Shown here in pieces: positions 36,101 through 48,483 of a DNA stretch of 64,000 bases (position 1 is the stretch's first letter; each line of letters opens with the position of its first letter). This stretch comes from Paramecium tetraurelia (Eukaryota; Ciliophora; Oligohymenophorea; Peniculida; Parameciidae): NCBI RefSeq assembly GCF_000165425.1, contig NW_001799002.1, forward strand, positions 5,699 to 69,698, given 5' to 3'. The notes beneath the pieces were generated by a model that had not been told where the DNA came from, did no database searches, and saw only the letters and a list, made by a program, of their open reading frames with translations. The translations under genes and the position numbers were made by a program.

Positions 36101-36360
36101 CATCTCATATTGTATGGTCCAGCCAAATCTAAAGGCATAGCCATCACAATGTTAGCAAGTATTTTACATTATTATGTTAAGATTTTGTATAATAATTTTA
36201 TGATGAACGACCGTAATTAGTGGTGAAACACCTTGTACCTTTGGCTAAGAAGTTACAAGAGGAATAGAAACCAGACATTAAAATAGCTTCCTAGAAACTA
36301 TTCTAAGCATTGGTCTCTACATGTCCAAACGATGTCGCTCATTTGAAGTTATTAAAATGA
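33172..36360 (+). CDS. TOG-array protein of the TOGARAM/Crescerin type
   Basis: 1,010 residues after six introns (28, 28, 25, 24, 28 and 23 nt). HEAT/TOG helical repeats fill residues 1-430. A Gln/Pro-rich linker of about 150 residues follows. A TOG domain then begins LLNELRYDDWIRQFEALNNL and includes QIENLRSGVSKNALISLQEL, and more HEAT repeats run to the end. The DDW and NLRS-VS-A signatures are typical of Crescerin TOG domains, which bind tubulin and regulate axonemal microtubules in cilia, fitting a heavily ciliated cell. CLASP-like proteins are the alternative. All six introns are needed to keep the frame. Confidence 0.87.
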
Positions 36361-36600
36361 ATATTATTATTTATTATAATTTTAGTTAATTTTACTCATT
36401 AGTTAATTCTTCAAGTAATGTTAATAACTATAAGATCTATTTAAAGGCTATAATAGAATATATATATAATGTAATAGTGATTTACTAATCATTCTTTTAT
36501 TAAGTGACACTATAAAAAATTGAATGTTCAAAAAACTAAAAATACAAAGTGATTTTGAATTATATTATATTAATTTTTCATATATATTGAGAAACGGATA

Positions 36601-37775
36601 ATGAAAACATTTATGTTATTAGGATTGTTGTCCCTCACTTTTGCAGTGAGCATTAGTAATCAAGGCACCTTATCAAATCCAACATCAAGAGTGGAAAGAA
36701 TAATGAGCAAGTTTATGCAATTAAGTGAGATGAGCACACAATTTAACTTTAACAAACTTTTCGATGCCATAGATTAATTGAGTGCTTAATTAAAAGTACA
36801 TTTGAGTAGTTTATACTGATAGCAATCAGAAGTAGATGAGAACAACCTTTTTGATGCAGACTTTGCTTAATATGTTGAGGATTAGGCCTTTTACACAGAT
36901 TTAGTTACTTTCTACACAGCAGAAGTTGCATAACACACTGAGGATCTGAGATCATTGAACAACCATTTGGAATCATATCAATAATAATTGACATAGAGAC
37001 AAGAGGAATTGGACAGAACTCAAAAGCAAAAAGCTTAATTGGAAGAGACCATCAGATAAAATGAAATCACCTACAACAAATAAATTAGTGATTTCAATAC
37101 AGCAATAGATGTTTTAGACTAGGCCATTTAATTGTTGTCTGGTTTGAGAAGTACATTAAAGCAATATACATTTGATTAGATCCTGTGTTAATCCAAACCG
37201 AATAAGATTAACTCAAGACCTTGGCTGGCAAATTCAGTTCAATCAATTTGAAGAATCACAGAGTATTGTACTAACCAATCATCGATATCTTCATGTAACT
37301 CTCATAAAATAAGTATGAACATCAATTAACATTAGCTTGGCCAATCAAGATCTCCTCAAGAAGGTGTTGGGTATGTTGAATGGACTCAGAAACTCATTAG
37401 ATGGAGGCAGAAATGCATTAACCAGCAATTACAATAGTGAAAGAGCCTCAAATTTGGAGTTGTTGGAGTCTTACACTAAGAAGATTGATGCACTAGTCAA
37501 TGAAGTGATTCCAATGTTGTAAGATTTGATTGCCAATACAATTGGTATTTATTAACTTGATTGATTTTATAGAATAGATTAAAGTGAAGACCGAATTGTT
37601 GAACAATGCCCAAGCCAATTTGGATGAAGCAAAAGAAACCTTGTAATTCATTGAAGATAGATGGGTGAAAAGAAAGGCTCAACATGCAGCATTGTTAGCA
37701 GAATATGAGAAGGAGTAAGCACTAATTGCTTAGACGATAACTGTTTTACAAAGAGGTGGTGTAAGAAGATAATGA
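36601..37775 (+). CDS. Trichocyst matrix protein
   Basis: 355 residues; introns of 27, 29, 23 and 28 nt. An N-terminal signal peptide (MKTFMLLGLLSLTFAVS) and then two coiled-coil halves (about residues 95-175 and 240-340) joined by a less helical linker. This is the layout of trichocyst matrix protein precursors, which are cut into two acidic chains that crystallise inside the defensive secretory organelle and expand on release. High Gln/Glu/Leu content and the GLR..L motifs in both halves fit. Its end lies 18 bp from the end of the SmB gene on the other strand. Confidence 0.88.
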
Positions 37776-37793
37776 TTTAAATTTTATTTTATT

Positions 37794-38232
37794 TCACATC
37801 GGAGGCATACTCATTCCTGCAGGCATCATAGTTTATTACCCAGGCAAACCCATTCCCTTTGGCTAAGAAATTAAACCAATATTTGGTGCTCCTGTCACTC
37901 CCTGTCTTGTTATTGGTTGGGCTTTTCCTGGTCCTGGTTGTAATTCTTGTTTCTTTGGAGGTTGATGAGGAGGGGCTTCAGCTGACAATGATATTATATT
38001 ATCGCCTCTCACAATGATCATTCCCAAAGTTCTTTTGGTTTCGATTTCGTGGATTCCTACCTTAAAATTAACTTCTACCTTGCTTTCTTATTCTGTATTC
38101 TTCGCATTCACTCAGAATCACATTCAAATGTTTGTCAAATGCTAAAAAGGTTCCAACCAACATACGTCCGTCACCCAAAGTAATACGAACTCTGTAATCA
38201 ATCCACTAAAAAAACTTGCTTTTCTAAGACAT
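37794..38232 (-). CDS. Spliceosomal Sm protein B
   Basis: 138 residues, one 22-nt intron (38057-38078). An Sm1 motif ([19 protein letters not shown]) and, after the intron, an Sm2 motif ([15 protein letters not shown]) form the Sm fold, which binds the U-rich Sm site of snRNAs. A Pro/Gly/Met-rich tail ending PAGMSMPPM is the mark of SmB/SmN among Sm proteins. The intron interrupts the variable loop between Sm1 and Sm2. Tail-to-tail with the trichocyst gene. Confidence 0.95.
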
Positions 38233-38300
38233 ATTTTAATATTTTAATAAATATATTACAAATTTCAACATTTAATAATTTCAATTTAATTAAACCTAAA

Positions 38301-38978
38301 TCACCGCTTAAAACAAAAGTTTCTAATCTCCTGAAATGCATATCTGTCTGGCTCCTAAAACATCTGTTGCACCGTCTATTGGGCAGTCTTCTTAACATTC
38401 GGAGTAGACTGATTCTAAGAATTCTCCCTTTAACTAACAGTCTGCACTCCAATTGAACTTGTTTGTTTTGGCTTAGGAATCTGACTAATCAGAAACATCA
38501 ACCCCGCATTAATCTACTCCAACATCTCCTAATCCTTCTCCCTTTGGTTTAGTAAATAATCCATCTTCTATTTCAATTCAGTCTAAATGAATAAACTAAA
38601 TGAAATACCAATTCACTTGAATCTTGGGATTGATTTTATTAAGTCTTCAATTGAGATTCTTTGGCAGGTTTATCTGTCCTTACAATAAAGTCACTCAAAT
38701 TCTCAGAAATACTTGAGTGCTTTGATTATTCTCTTTACAAACTGAATTCATTGGAATTACCGAAATTGTTTAACTAAGGTTTCTCTTTTTAGGTCTCTCT
38801 GAATTCATTCCACTGATCTGATTCACTAATTCTAGTAGTTTTCATCATTCCATTATTGGTTCGATTTGTCTTTACTAGACACTTATAATCATCACCTCTT
38901 ACTTTTCTGTTGCAAGGCAGAAATCAAATTGATGATCTAATCCTCATTATAATTATCTTATTCCTCATCAGAACTCAT
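38301..38978 (-). CDS. Unknown acidic coiled-coil protein
   Basis: 207 residues with two introns (28 nt near the 5' end and 26 nt at 38583-38608). It begins MSSDEEQDNYNEDQ. A Ser/Asn/Lys/Gln-rich disordered middle is followed by a short coiled coil (MDYLLNQREKDQEMLEQI) and a Gln-rich C-terminus. No known domain. The gap to the SmB start is only 68 bp on the same strand. Confidence 0.7.
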
Positions 38979-39028
38979 CTGTATGTCGTTAAAAATATAA
39001 ATTAAATTATAAATAATATATTAACAGC

Positions 39029-40849
39029 TCATTCCCAATAATCCTGAGATTTATAAAATATTGTCTCCCCTCCATAACCACCCACAATTATCTATTAATT
39101 ATTGTTGCTTATCGAAATCTAACTAATCATATAATTCTACTGGAATTCCCTGTGAATCACCCATCTATTAGACATGTTCTACCTCCAAAACTTGATGGTG
39201 CAATCCTTACTCCCAGTGACCAAAATAGATGAGTCCGAATTAAATATCACCGAAGTAATAGAAGCTTTGTGACCATCCAAAGTCTAGACCTTTTTATACT
39301 ATTGATTCTACTCCATTTCCCACACTTTAACAAAGCAATCCTAACTACCAGAAACTAAAATATCTCTCAATTTGCTAAAACATAAGGTTGTGATACTCCC
39401 CTTATGTCCCTTCAGTATTTAATTTTGGCTCCATTCCTAATTCCTAAAGTTCCATAACACTATCATCTGATCGAACCCCCCACTTACAATAACATTAGAG
39501 TTTCTATTAAATTGAACCGCTTAAATTCCAGACTAGTGACCCAATAGTGTGTACTTTACTTCCCAATTGATTTAATCTGCCTTTTCAACCCAAAGCTTGG
39601 CTGTGCAATCATCACTTACAGAAACCATTCGTCTATTCTTAGCATCCACTTGAATACAATTCACTCCCCTCTAATGTCTCTATGCCTAAGTAATTGGTCT
39701 CCATTTTGGATCATCTCTCAACCAATACACTATTTCTCCATTTTCACATCCAGCAAAAAATGAACACTTCTCATCAGAAATACACATGCATTAAATTTGA
39801 TCAACCTGCTTTAATTAACTTTAGAATTGCCATTTATTTTTATTTTCATTCACCTTCCACAAAATTAATTATTCCTGACACACAGTTGACAATGCTATTT
39901 CTCCATCATAAGATATCAGAACGCTTTAAGCCATCTCTTTCCTAAAATGTTTCAAATGTACATTCACTAATTGATATTCATACAATTTTAGTAATTTCGG
40001 AGTGAACTTTCTATATAAGTCCTAGCAAAACGAATTCAAATTGAAATTCAATACACTTACTTGTTCTTATTACTTTTTCAACTTATCCACGAGATGCTGC
40101 TCACTCTACTTCCACTTCTCAGTATTGCTTTTCTCACTTGCCGCCTGTATTTAGGCTTGAGTCTTTTACTCTTCGATGGTGCCCTATTCCTTCTTCAACT
40201 TAGCCAACTCTTGATCAAGTTTAAACAATTTCAAGTCCTTCTTGTCTATTGCCACTTCGTATCTCTCTATCATGCATTCATATTTCACTAGCATCTCTGA
40301 TATATTCTTATCAATCCCCTTTGCCTGAAGCACCTTATTGATTGCACTACGAATGACCTTCCTCTGCCTTGGCTTCTTATCTATTTTCCCCTAGTAGAAT
40401 TTCAGACTTTTCATAATGGCAGTTTTGAATTCGTTCATTTCCTTGTAGTAGTCATCATGAACCCTTCTCAATTCCATCAATTCCTCTCTGTTTTTGAACT
40501 GTCTAACGAATTAATTTAAGTCCTCCATGAATTGTTCGTATTTCTTTATTGTCACTTCTGTGCAGTGTTGTTAAGAACTCAATAATTGGTTTTGCTACTC
40601 CAAGTTTTTATCCAAGGTCTAAGTGACTAAGGACTGTCTTTACTACATGAGCTTCGCAATCAACTCGAATTGCTCTTTAATTTTATCACTACTATATTTG
40701 ATATACTCCTGTGTCATAATATCTAATTAATTCGCCTGATTCTTTCCCTCATTTTAAGTTAACCATAAAAATTAAATTTATTATTGGAATTTATCGATCC
40801 ATTTTGAATAGTTCCCCTAATGATACTCCCCTGTTGTTGAGCCTTCCAT
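39029..40849 (-). CDS. Coiled-coil plus WD40 repeat protein
   Basis: 606 residues if read without introns; the frame is open for all 1,821 nt. Residues 1-300 are coiled coil (for example LDQELAKLKKEQ). Then come about seven WD40 blades, with LTVCQEQLILWKV-like, LWVEKAD, MIVLWNF, FVKVWEM and TIKFWR ends, closing a beta-propeller. A typical ciliate architecture, used as a scaffold; no partner identified. A 39-nt stretch at the coiled-coil/WD border begins GTAAGT and ends TAG and could be an intron, but keeping it does not break the frame. Confidence 0.85.
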
Positions 40850-41388
40850 ACTTTAATTATATCAGAACAATTATTTATTTTAATTAATTTAAAATTCATC
40901 TATTCATTCCCACATCGTATCATTTATATTTGGTCCTCATAAATACAATATTAATCCTCCCTTTCTACTAATTTTTGCATTTTTTTTTTTTAAAAGAGGG
41001 AAGCCAAAATATTGAATGCATTGAAAAATCAAACACCTTTTGGCGATATTTAAAATGATTTATTTCTTAATAATGAAAACCAATACCATATTGGATTCTC
41101 ATTTTTATTATAAAAAGTACATAATTAATATCAATATAAAGCCAATTCATTTTAAACTTCCTTAATGATAATTATAAAATTTATATAATAAAACTTTAAG
41201 ATAATCGATTATTTAAAAATCATCGTTATATTAGAATATATAATAAATTGATAGTTTTTTGAAATTATCAATCTAAGTTCATTATCATTTCATACTTATA
41301 TGGATATGATAATCTATTGTATGAACTTTAACAATAATTTGCGAATCAATCCTTTTTTAAATATTATAAATACAAAAATTTTATTACT
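40850..41388. other. Intergenic spacer
   Basis: AT-rich, no gene seen. A T-run of about 14 lies near 40980. It lies between the divergent or tandem starts and ends of two minus-strand genes. Confidence 0.5.
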
Positions 41389-44300
41389 TCAGATTTAATT
41401 CAACTAGATTTTAATCTTTTTCACTTATTTAGCAATTAATTTGATCAAAATACAAATTAAAGTAATTATAATTATTATTATTTGAAAGAAACTCTTAGGT
41501 TCTTTACCATTATTAAATTAAATTTCTATTAAAATTTCTGATACTTAATTACTCAACTTTAAGTGAGCAGGTTTAGAACATTATCCTTAACATTCAACCC
41601 TTAATTTACCAAGTGTGATTAAATGGACCTTCTACTAATCTTTTGCGATCTTCTCAATCATTACAAAATGAGTTTTATTGTATCTTTCTATTGCTGTATA
41701 ATTATTAAATGGTAGCTTTTAGGTACTATCAATATTGTTGTGCTCAAACGGATGGCTAATATCAAATACGTTAATAAACAATTATTCATTGCATTCAAAA
41801 CTTAGAACTGCATAATTATTATCAATGAAGAGCATCTTAGTAAATGCAGCTCCCTATTAAAATCTTAATATCCCTAATTATTCTACCTTAGTATTATTTT
41901 AATCATCTAGATTAAATGTAAACTTGATTAAAAAGGCGAATTAAGAATTCGTAATAACGATGAACCTAACTTCTGTTTGACTGTTAATTGTATTCACCCA
42001 GTAGATTTAAGTCTTGATAAGTTTGATCAAAAGATATTATGTCTAAATATTAGCAAGCAAGTCTTCCCAATTAAATATTTTATGATAAAGGATATCATAG
42101 TTAACCTTCTCATCGCCTTTTGTAAAATTTATAATCCTTATTTCAAAATAGTTAAACTCAATATTCAAAAACAAATAAATGGAATTATTGAGTTTGATAG
42201 CATCAAGTTACTAACTTTGGAGGGTATTCGTTAACCTTCTATCTTAAAGAGGATAATATTAATAAGCGAGATATAGGACTCTATTTTCTGATTTATATAT
42301 CAGCAAATCATTTATTTACCTGATATCTTCATAATTCAAGAATGAATCCATGTCATCAGTTCTAATTTTATAATTCTTTTCTAATTTAGTATTGTTATTG
42401 CAAAGATTGAACTCATTTACTTTAATAAAGTTGTGTCCCTGTATATAGATGGCATGATTACAAGTATCTGGATTATGTCCAATTCCAATTAAGGTGAATG
42501 CCATATTCTCGTATTCTAGTGGAGCAGATGTATTTAAATCAAAAACATTTGTTTAAATACATGTTGGTCTGACACAGAGACCAAATCGATAAACAAAGCA
42601 ATTTATTGAATTATTTGTAAAAGTTAATGGTAGGTGAACTTAATAATCTTCTGGTCCATTAATCTATGTATCATCTATATTACCAAAAATATTCTTCAAA
42701 TTAACAATATTATTAGGGAGAAGACTTTATTACTAATTTAATAATTATAATTTGTAGTTTTCGTTGAATCTAATGAGATGAAAGTCTAAATCGATACTTA
42801 GATTGCTAATCCAAGATTAGGTGGTAATTTTGGTCTTCTTATCCTAGATGAAGTTATAACTTTCATCAGACATATTTAAGGTAAAACATGGGGAATCTAA
42901 ATTTTGAATCCTCAATTATCCCTGATATTAGTAAATGTACTCAGTTTCATTGACAAAATTAAAAGATAGTTTTTCCTCTCGATCAATTTCTGTAATTTTC
43001 ACCAAGGATTCTACAGCTGTGTATCTTAAATCATATATCAATATTACAAAATCTTAATCAGAACTCTATGCTTTTATCATTAGAATGAAAGTCAAAATAT
43101 GATATTAAAATGGATATAAAATTCGAAAATTATATGTAGGGAGTGTGTATAGATAAAGAAATTCTTCTTATTAGATTTAATATAATTTGAGATGGTATTC
43201 ATTATCATGAAAAGTAAACATCAAAATATAATTATGATGTACATTTCTAACTTCATAAATCTATTCTTTTAGGGTTATAATCTATTTATATTACAGTTTA
43301 TATTTGTAATGTATAGAATGCTTGTCAATATATAAGTCCTCCTTTTAAAATTGAAGAGAAGTTTTACAATCAAATCGATACTATTTACTACCTAACAAAA
43401 ACCAATTCTGAAAAAATTGAATCGACATTACACTACAATCTTCAATTAGATAATTCACAAAGTATTTTAATTAAATTGCTGATATTATCCTTAAAGCACT
43501 ACTTCTTATATTCTTCACTACTTAACTATCTGATATTTTGTAAATTTCTATTTAATATTCATAGATTATTATTAAATGCATGAAGTCTCTTAGAAAAAAT
43601 ATTTTGATTACATTATCAAGTAATTTAAGTAAGTGTTTATTTTATAGTCCGCTATTTGAATATTAAATCAATTTGATATATTTGTCCTCTATTTTCTATA
43701 TTATAAGTATTTAATCATTGTTGGTTTTATGCAAAAAAAGAACCTTCCCAGCTGATACGATATGATCGATATAAGATAGAAATTATGCATTTTAATTATC
43801 TAGAATTGTAGATTGTTTTCCATTCTCTACTATCTAAGTTAACTTGAGAGGGAGTGTTCTTTTATACCTCTAGTATGATAGACATAGATAATAGTTGGAG
43901 TTGGTTATTAATTGATATAATTTTGTTTGATCAAAGTCTTGAATTGGATTGTTTGGATCACCTAGTTTAAAATTAATCAATTTATTAGGAGTAGATAGTA
44001 ATGTAGCATGTATAAGTTACACTGTGTCAGAGTTGTTATAAGAAATTACAGATTTTGGTAAGATTATTTTAATTAATTTTAACTTTTAGTTAGAGATAGC
44101 CATCAAATAAGGTAATTAATCAATTTAAATTATGCTATTTGAATTTAAGTATATGACATTGGAGGACCAGCTATCAACTTGAGCAATTAACTTATTTTTG
44201 AAGTGATATACAATAAAGTTTTGTTTTATAATAAATATATCCAAGAAATCCTAGCTACTCAAATCTAATTAATTATCATTCAAAAAGAGTTATTAAGTGT

Positions 44301-45275
44301 CTGTCTTTACTTTAGCAATTAAAGCTTGTTTTTAATTGGCGAAAAACAAAAATCTCTTAATTTCAAATCCAGAATTCTAATTGAAAATTGATATTTCCCT
44401 ATTTTCGAGAAGTAGGTGAAGTATTTAATTGGTATAAGTTATGTATAAATTGCCTTAGATAATGAATGTAATATCAACAAGTTTTGCATTATTTTCAGTA
44501 AATCCTTGTAAATCCATTAAATCAAATAACTCAATATTCTGAAATGATTAATTTAGTATTTACACTGAATAAAATTTAGTTGTTTAACATTATTTATTAA
44601 ATATTATTAATGTCTATTAATAAAATGTTGAATCCGACTTGCAAAATGGTTAAATAGGAATCATAATTTCATCAAGTATTTTTGATTAATTAACAATTTA
44701 AATAATAGAATTGTTTTCATTATATTGACATTAAACTATGTAAATAGATGTTTCCAATTAGTGTAATTAATAGCATTAAGGGTGGATTAACAATATTTGA
44801 CATTCTTTTTTTTCCATAATTATTTCACCATTCTACAAGCAATTCTTAACTTGATATAAACAGTCAATGCTCTTATTACTTAATAACATCACATCTATAT
44901 TGTCCCCCTAAGTAAACTTAAATATTCTTTCATCTCCACTTAATTCGATAGACAACTAATCTTCTAATGTTATCTCTTTTAGTATTTCAAGATTTAAGTT
45001 CTCAATATTCTTTTCATCAAAATTCTCTTTGTTAACATCAATTTAATAAGCCATATAATTTATATATATATTCTCATCAGGATATATCCAAGTGGTTGTC
45101 TAAAATAACTAAATTTTTTACTGATGTACAAAAAGTGACTCTAACTAGCAACCATATTTTCAAGTACATGCTTATGCAAATATACTTCATTAGCTCCAAT
45201 ATATATCAAATTTATTAATAATTTAATAGCTTACAATTAGTTTAATTTTTTTTATAATTGGCATTGCACCTTCAT
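41389..45275 (-). CDS. Large single-pass membrane protein, unknown
   Basis: 1,287 residues from ATG 45275 with a single 23-nt intron (45145-45167), then one exon of about 3.75 kb. The body is Asn/Ile/Lys/Gln-rich with repeating short beta-like stretches; no domain recognised. Near the C-terminus a hydrophobic run (FFQIIIIIITLICILIKLI) followed by basic residues makes a membrane anchor with a short cytosolic tail. The N-terminus (AIKLLINLIYIGANE) could be a signal sequence. Another Met at 45333 opens a better-looking signal (MNYFLFSYFYLNY) but no normal intron joins it. Probably a type I surface or secretory-pathway protein. Confidence 0.7.
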
Positions 45276-46193
45276 TAGATTAATATCAGAATCAATAATT
45301 TAAGTAAAAATACGAAAACAAGAAATAATTCATTTTCTATTAATAAAATATATTAATGATAGCAGAAATTCTATTGGTATTTTTGCTGAAATTTTGCTGA
45401 AATTTTGCTTGAATTTGTAAGCTAATAAAATTATAATGCATTTATAGATAAATTATTACAACTTTTTTGGTATTAAATCCTATAATGCCTCTCACTTAGA
45501 AGTTGCTTTAAATATAAAAGGCTAATAAGTATCCAAAAACAAATTAAAATTTACAACTTTAAAAAAAAAATCTTTTATCATTTTTTTTTGATTTTGATTA
45601 AAATTGAAAATTTTTAATTATGTTAAGGTTTTTCAATATGAGGTTATTTATTATCTAAATACAGATTGAATCGAGTGAGAAGAGGAGTAAAACTAATTAT
45701 CATGAATTCATGCTATAATCATGGTGATACTGAATTTAAAGGATAAGATAACTTACATAAGCTTATGTCGATCAATTCTTATGCTATTTAAAGATATATA
45801 TGATAAAATAGGAAAAAATTAGCTAGTATCCATTTTAATCCAACTATTAGGATAAGTAACAACTTAGTTATCTCTAAAGTTGATATATGATTTATAATTA
45901 TATATATATAGAATTTGATTTGTTTCTACTCTAATTAAGGCAGTTTAAATTTGTTGAAAACTTAAATATCAAAAATTCTTATTGAAATTCTTAACTATTA
46001 TAACATTCATAGAGTAACTCAAAAAAGAAATACACTATAAAATGTAATTCGAAAGTGAAAGAGGTGTTAAGAATTACAAATGCAAAAATTCTATAATTTT
46101 ACTATTCCATTTTTAATATGCACTAATATTTGGAATTGAACTTCTTTAGTGAGAGGGAAGGATGAAAATAAAGAATAAATGGCTTAAAATGTA
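45276..46193. other. Intergenic spacer with tandem repeat
   Basis: No gene seen. A three-copy direct repeat (unit ttttgctgaaa) lies at about 45381-45412, and there are several poly-A/T runs near 45560-45600. Confidence 0.5.
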
Positions 46194-46696
46194 TCAATCT
46201 AATAATTCAATATTCTTGACAGCATTAATTATGACTTACTTGGAGGTTTCAATAATTTCTCCACCGATAATCATCTCATCGAAAATTGAATATGCCTGAA
46301 ATAAAGATTGCTGTTACTTTGTTGAAATTGAAGACGATATCCAATTCACAGACATTTCCAAAGTATTTGTCAAGGACTTCAACATAAAGGTGTATTAATT
46401 CAAGCATGGTGAGTTCATTGTCTGAGACATCAACGCACAAAGCAAAAAACAAGCCAGCATAACGTTTGTAAATGATCTTATAATTCCTGAACTATGGCAA
46501 TGAATGGAGTAGTGTACTTCAAGGAAATTGGTGTGTTTGGTGTCTCTGCAGACAATCAATCGATGGACCTCATTTTGCAGTTTGATTTTTTCGGCATCAT
46601 CGTAATAGACATACCACTTGGACAATCTGGTTTTGCCCTATCTATTCTAAAGTAAGATGAATCTGATCTATGCATAATATTGCAGAATAGTACCAT
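46194..46696 (-). CDS. AP-2 clathrin adaptor sigma subunit
   Basis: 142 residues, the same length as animal AP-2 sigma. After splicing it reads [20 protein letters not shown], then [30 protein letters not shown] and [10 protein letters not shown]. The small subunit stabilises the AP-2 core that links clathrin to plasma-membrane cargo. Introns: 46668-46693, 46492-46517 and 46296-46317. The first intron falls directly after the ATG, so exon 1 contributes only the start codon. Removing it is the only way to obtain the universal MIRF start. Downstream of Aurora kinase, same strand, 47-bp gap. Confidence 0.95.
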
Positions 46697-46743
46697 TAGA
46701 TTAAAATACACTAATGAATAAATAATTAATATATAAATTAGAG

Positions 46744-47765
46744 TCATTTTGTGATCCAAGGATGATTCAATATTTGAGTGATTGAAGGTCTCTTGTTGCA
46801 ATCATGCTAGAGAATTCCTTTCACAAAATTCTGAAAGTCTTTGCTGCACCAATTGGGAAATTGGAATATCAAATTCAAAATCCTCTTTTTTGTATCTTAC
46901 TCGTTGCGAGACTCAAAGGGAGGTCTGCCTAAAAGACGATTAGAAAGAGATGATACCTACTACCAATTCATAAGCCAACACACCAAGAGTCCACACATCC
47001 ACTCGATTGTCATGAGTCTAGTAATTGATCATCTCAGGACATAAATAATCTAGAGTACCACATAACGTTCTCCTTTTATTTGAAGGAGTGTGTACACTCC
47101 ATCCGAAATCAGAGATCTTGAAGATGTCATTATGAAAACAGAGGATGTTCTCTGGTTTCAAATCTCTATGGATCACATTCATCGAATGCATATATCCAAT
47201 TGCCATTGTGATTTACTTAATGATTGTGGATGCCATTTCTTCGCTAAACCTTCTGTTGGTCTGCTTCTTCATCAGCCCATAAAGATCCCCCAAAGGAGCC
47301 CATTCCAACATCAAATACACTCTCTTCTCAGTCTAAAAAAAACCATAAAATCCAATTATATTTGGATGTCTCAGATGACTGAGAATTTCCACTTCTCTGG
47401 TCAATGAACCTGTTAATTGACACAAAATTAGTTGTCTCTTACTGATTACCTTCAGAGCCAATATGAATTTATTCTCACGCTCCCTAATTGGATATAAACT
47501 AAAGTGAATACCTCGCCAAATATACATGTCCAAATTTACCATTACCCAAATAACGACCCATTTCAAACCTACTTAAACTCCATTCGCGAGGATCAAATTC
47601 TTTTGACTACTCCTTATTCATATCTTCCTCCTCACTATAATTATTCCGCGTTTCTTCCTCCAAAACTTCCTCCACTGTTTGTTTCTTCTCTAAACAATCA
47701 TAACCTCTAGTGTTTTCTTAACTATTTGTTATATTTGACAGCAAAGAATTTGCATTATGCCACAT
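46744..47765 (-). CDS. Aurora-type mitotic protein kinase
   Basis: 321 residues; introns 47484-47511 and 46929-46956 (28 nt each). A Gln/Glu-rich N-terminus of about 60 residues, then a complete kinase: glycine loop [11 protein letters not shown], catalytic Lys in [26 protein letters not shown], and an activation segment [17 protein letters not shown]. The DFGWSVH plus RRTxCGTLDYL combination is the Aurora signature; the Thr in RRTLCG is the autophosphorylation site. PPEM is CPEM here. Aurora kinases drive spindle, chromosome and cilium-disassembly events. Start 47765 (MWHNANS) is the first in-frame Met. Confidence 0.95.
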
Positions 47766-48483
47766 AAATATAACAGCAAAATTCTAAATATATATTAATT
47801 AAGTATCAAAACACTCATGCTATTTAATACTGACCCAGCTGAATAAATCATTTTCCATTTAACTATCCCCCCACTCTCCTGCTTCATGCCACTCCTTCTG
47901 AATAAAATGTATTATTCCCTACTTTGAACCAATTTCAACTTATCTCAATATGTACAATCTAAAGATTAATATTTATATTAAATACATGGTATATTGGTAT
48001 TTTACTACATCAATCAAAGCATATATGTAGTATTTTAATAATTCATTATTATATCAATATATTATTTAATCTTACACAAAAATCACCTTAATATAACATA
48101 ATTCTAATTATCTTTCTAAGTTCCTCCTTTTATCTATTAGCATCAATTTAAACTCTACTTTTTCTTTAGATTTATTTTTTACAATTTGTTCCACTTAACT
48201 ATTAACTAACCTTTATTAATTAAAAAATGGGATTACCCTGACACTATTTTCTTCCCATCAATTGCACCCTAAGAATTTCCCATATTATAAAATTAAAAAT
48301 AATTGTATGTAATATCAAAATGGGAATAATGATACTATTGTGATTATTTCAAGAATTGAGAATCGAAAGAAGAGAGTTAGGTATATTATGAGATAATATA
48401 ATATGTGAAAGAAATTAAAATATATAAATAATATAAATTATTAATGTAGAATAATTAAGGTGGTTAGAGTTTGCGAATTGAGA
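47766..48483. other. Divergent promoter region
   Basis: About 720 bp between the starts of Aurora (minus) and the next plus-strand gene. AT-rich, with a pyrimidine-rich stretch near 47840-47900 and 48110-48260. No gene supported. Confidence 0.5.

Noticed and set aside
40980-41400. Possible non-coding RNA in the spacer with the T-run
   Set aside because: No stem-loop, snoRNA box pair or RNA polymerase III box could be recognised by eye.
46395-46801. Short minus-strand frames with their own Met inside AP-2 sigma and the 3' end of Aurora
   Set aside because: They arise from reading through mini-introns. The spliced sigma and Aurora models explain the same DNA with full-length conserved proteins.
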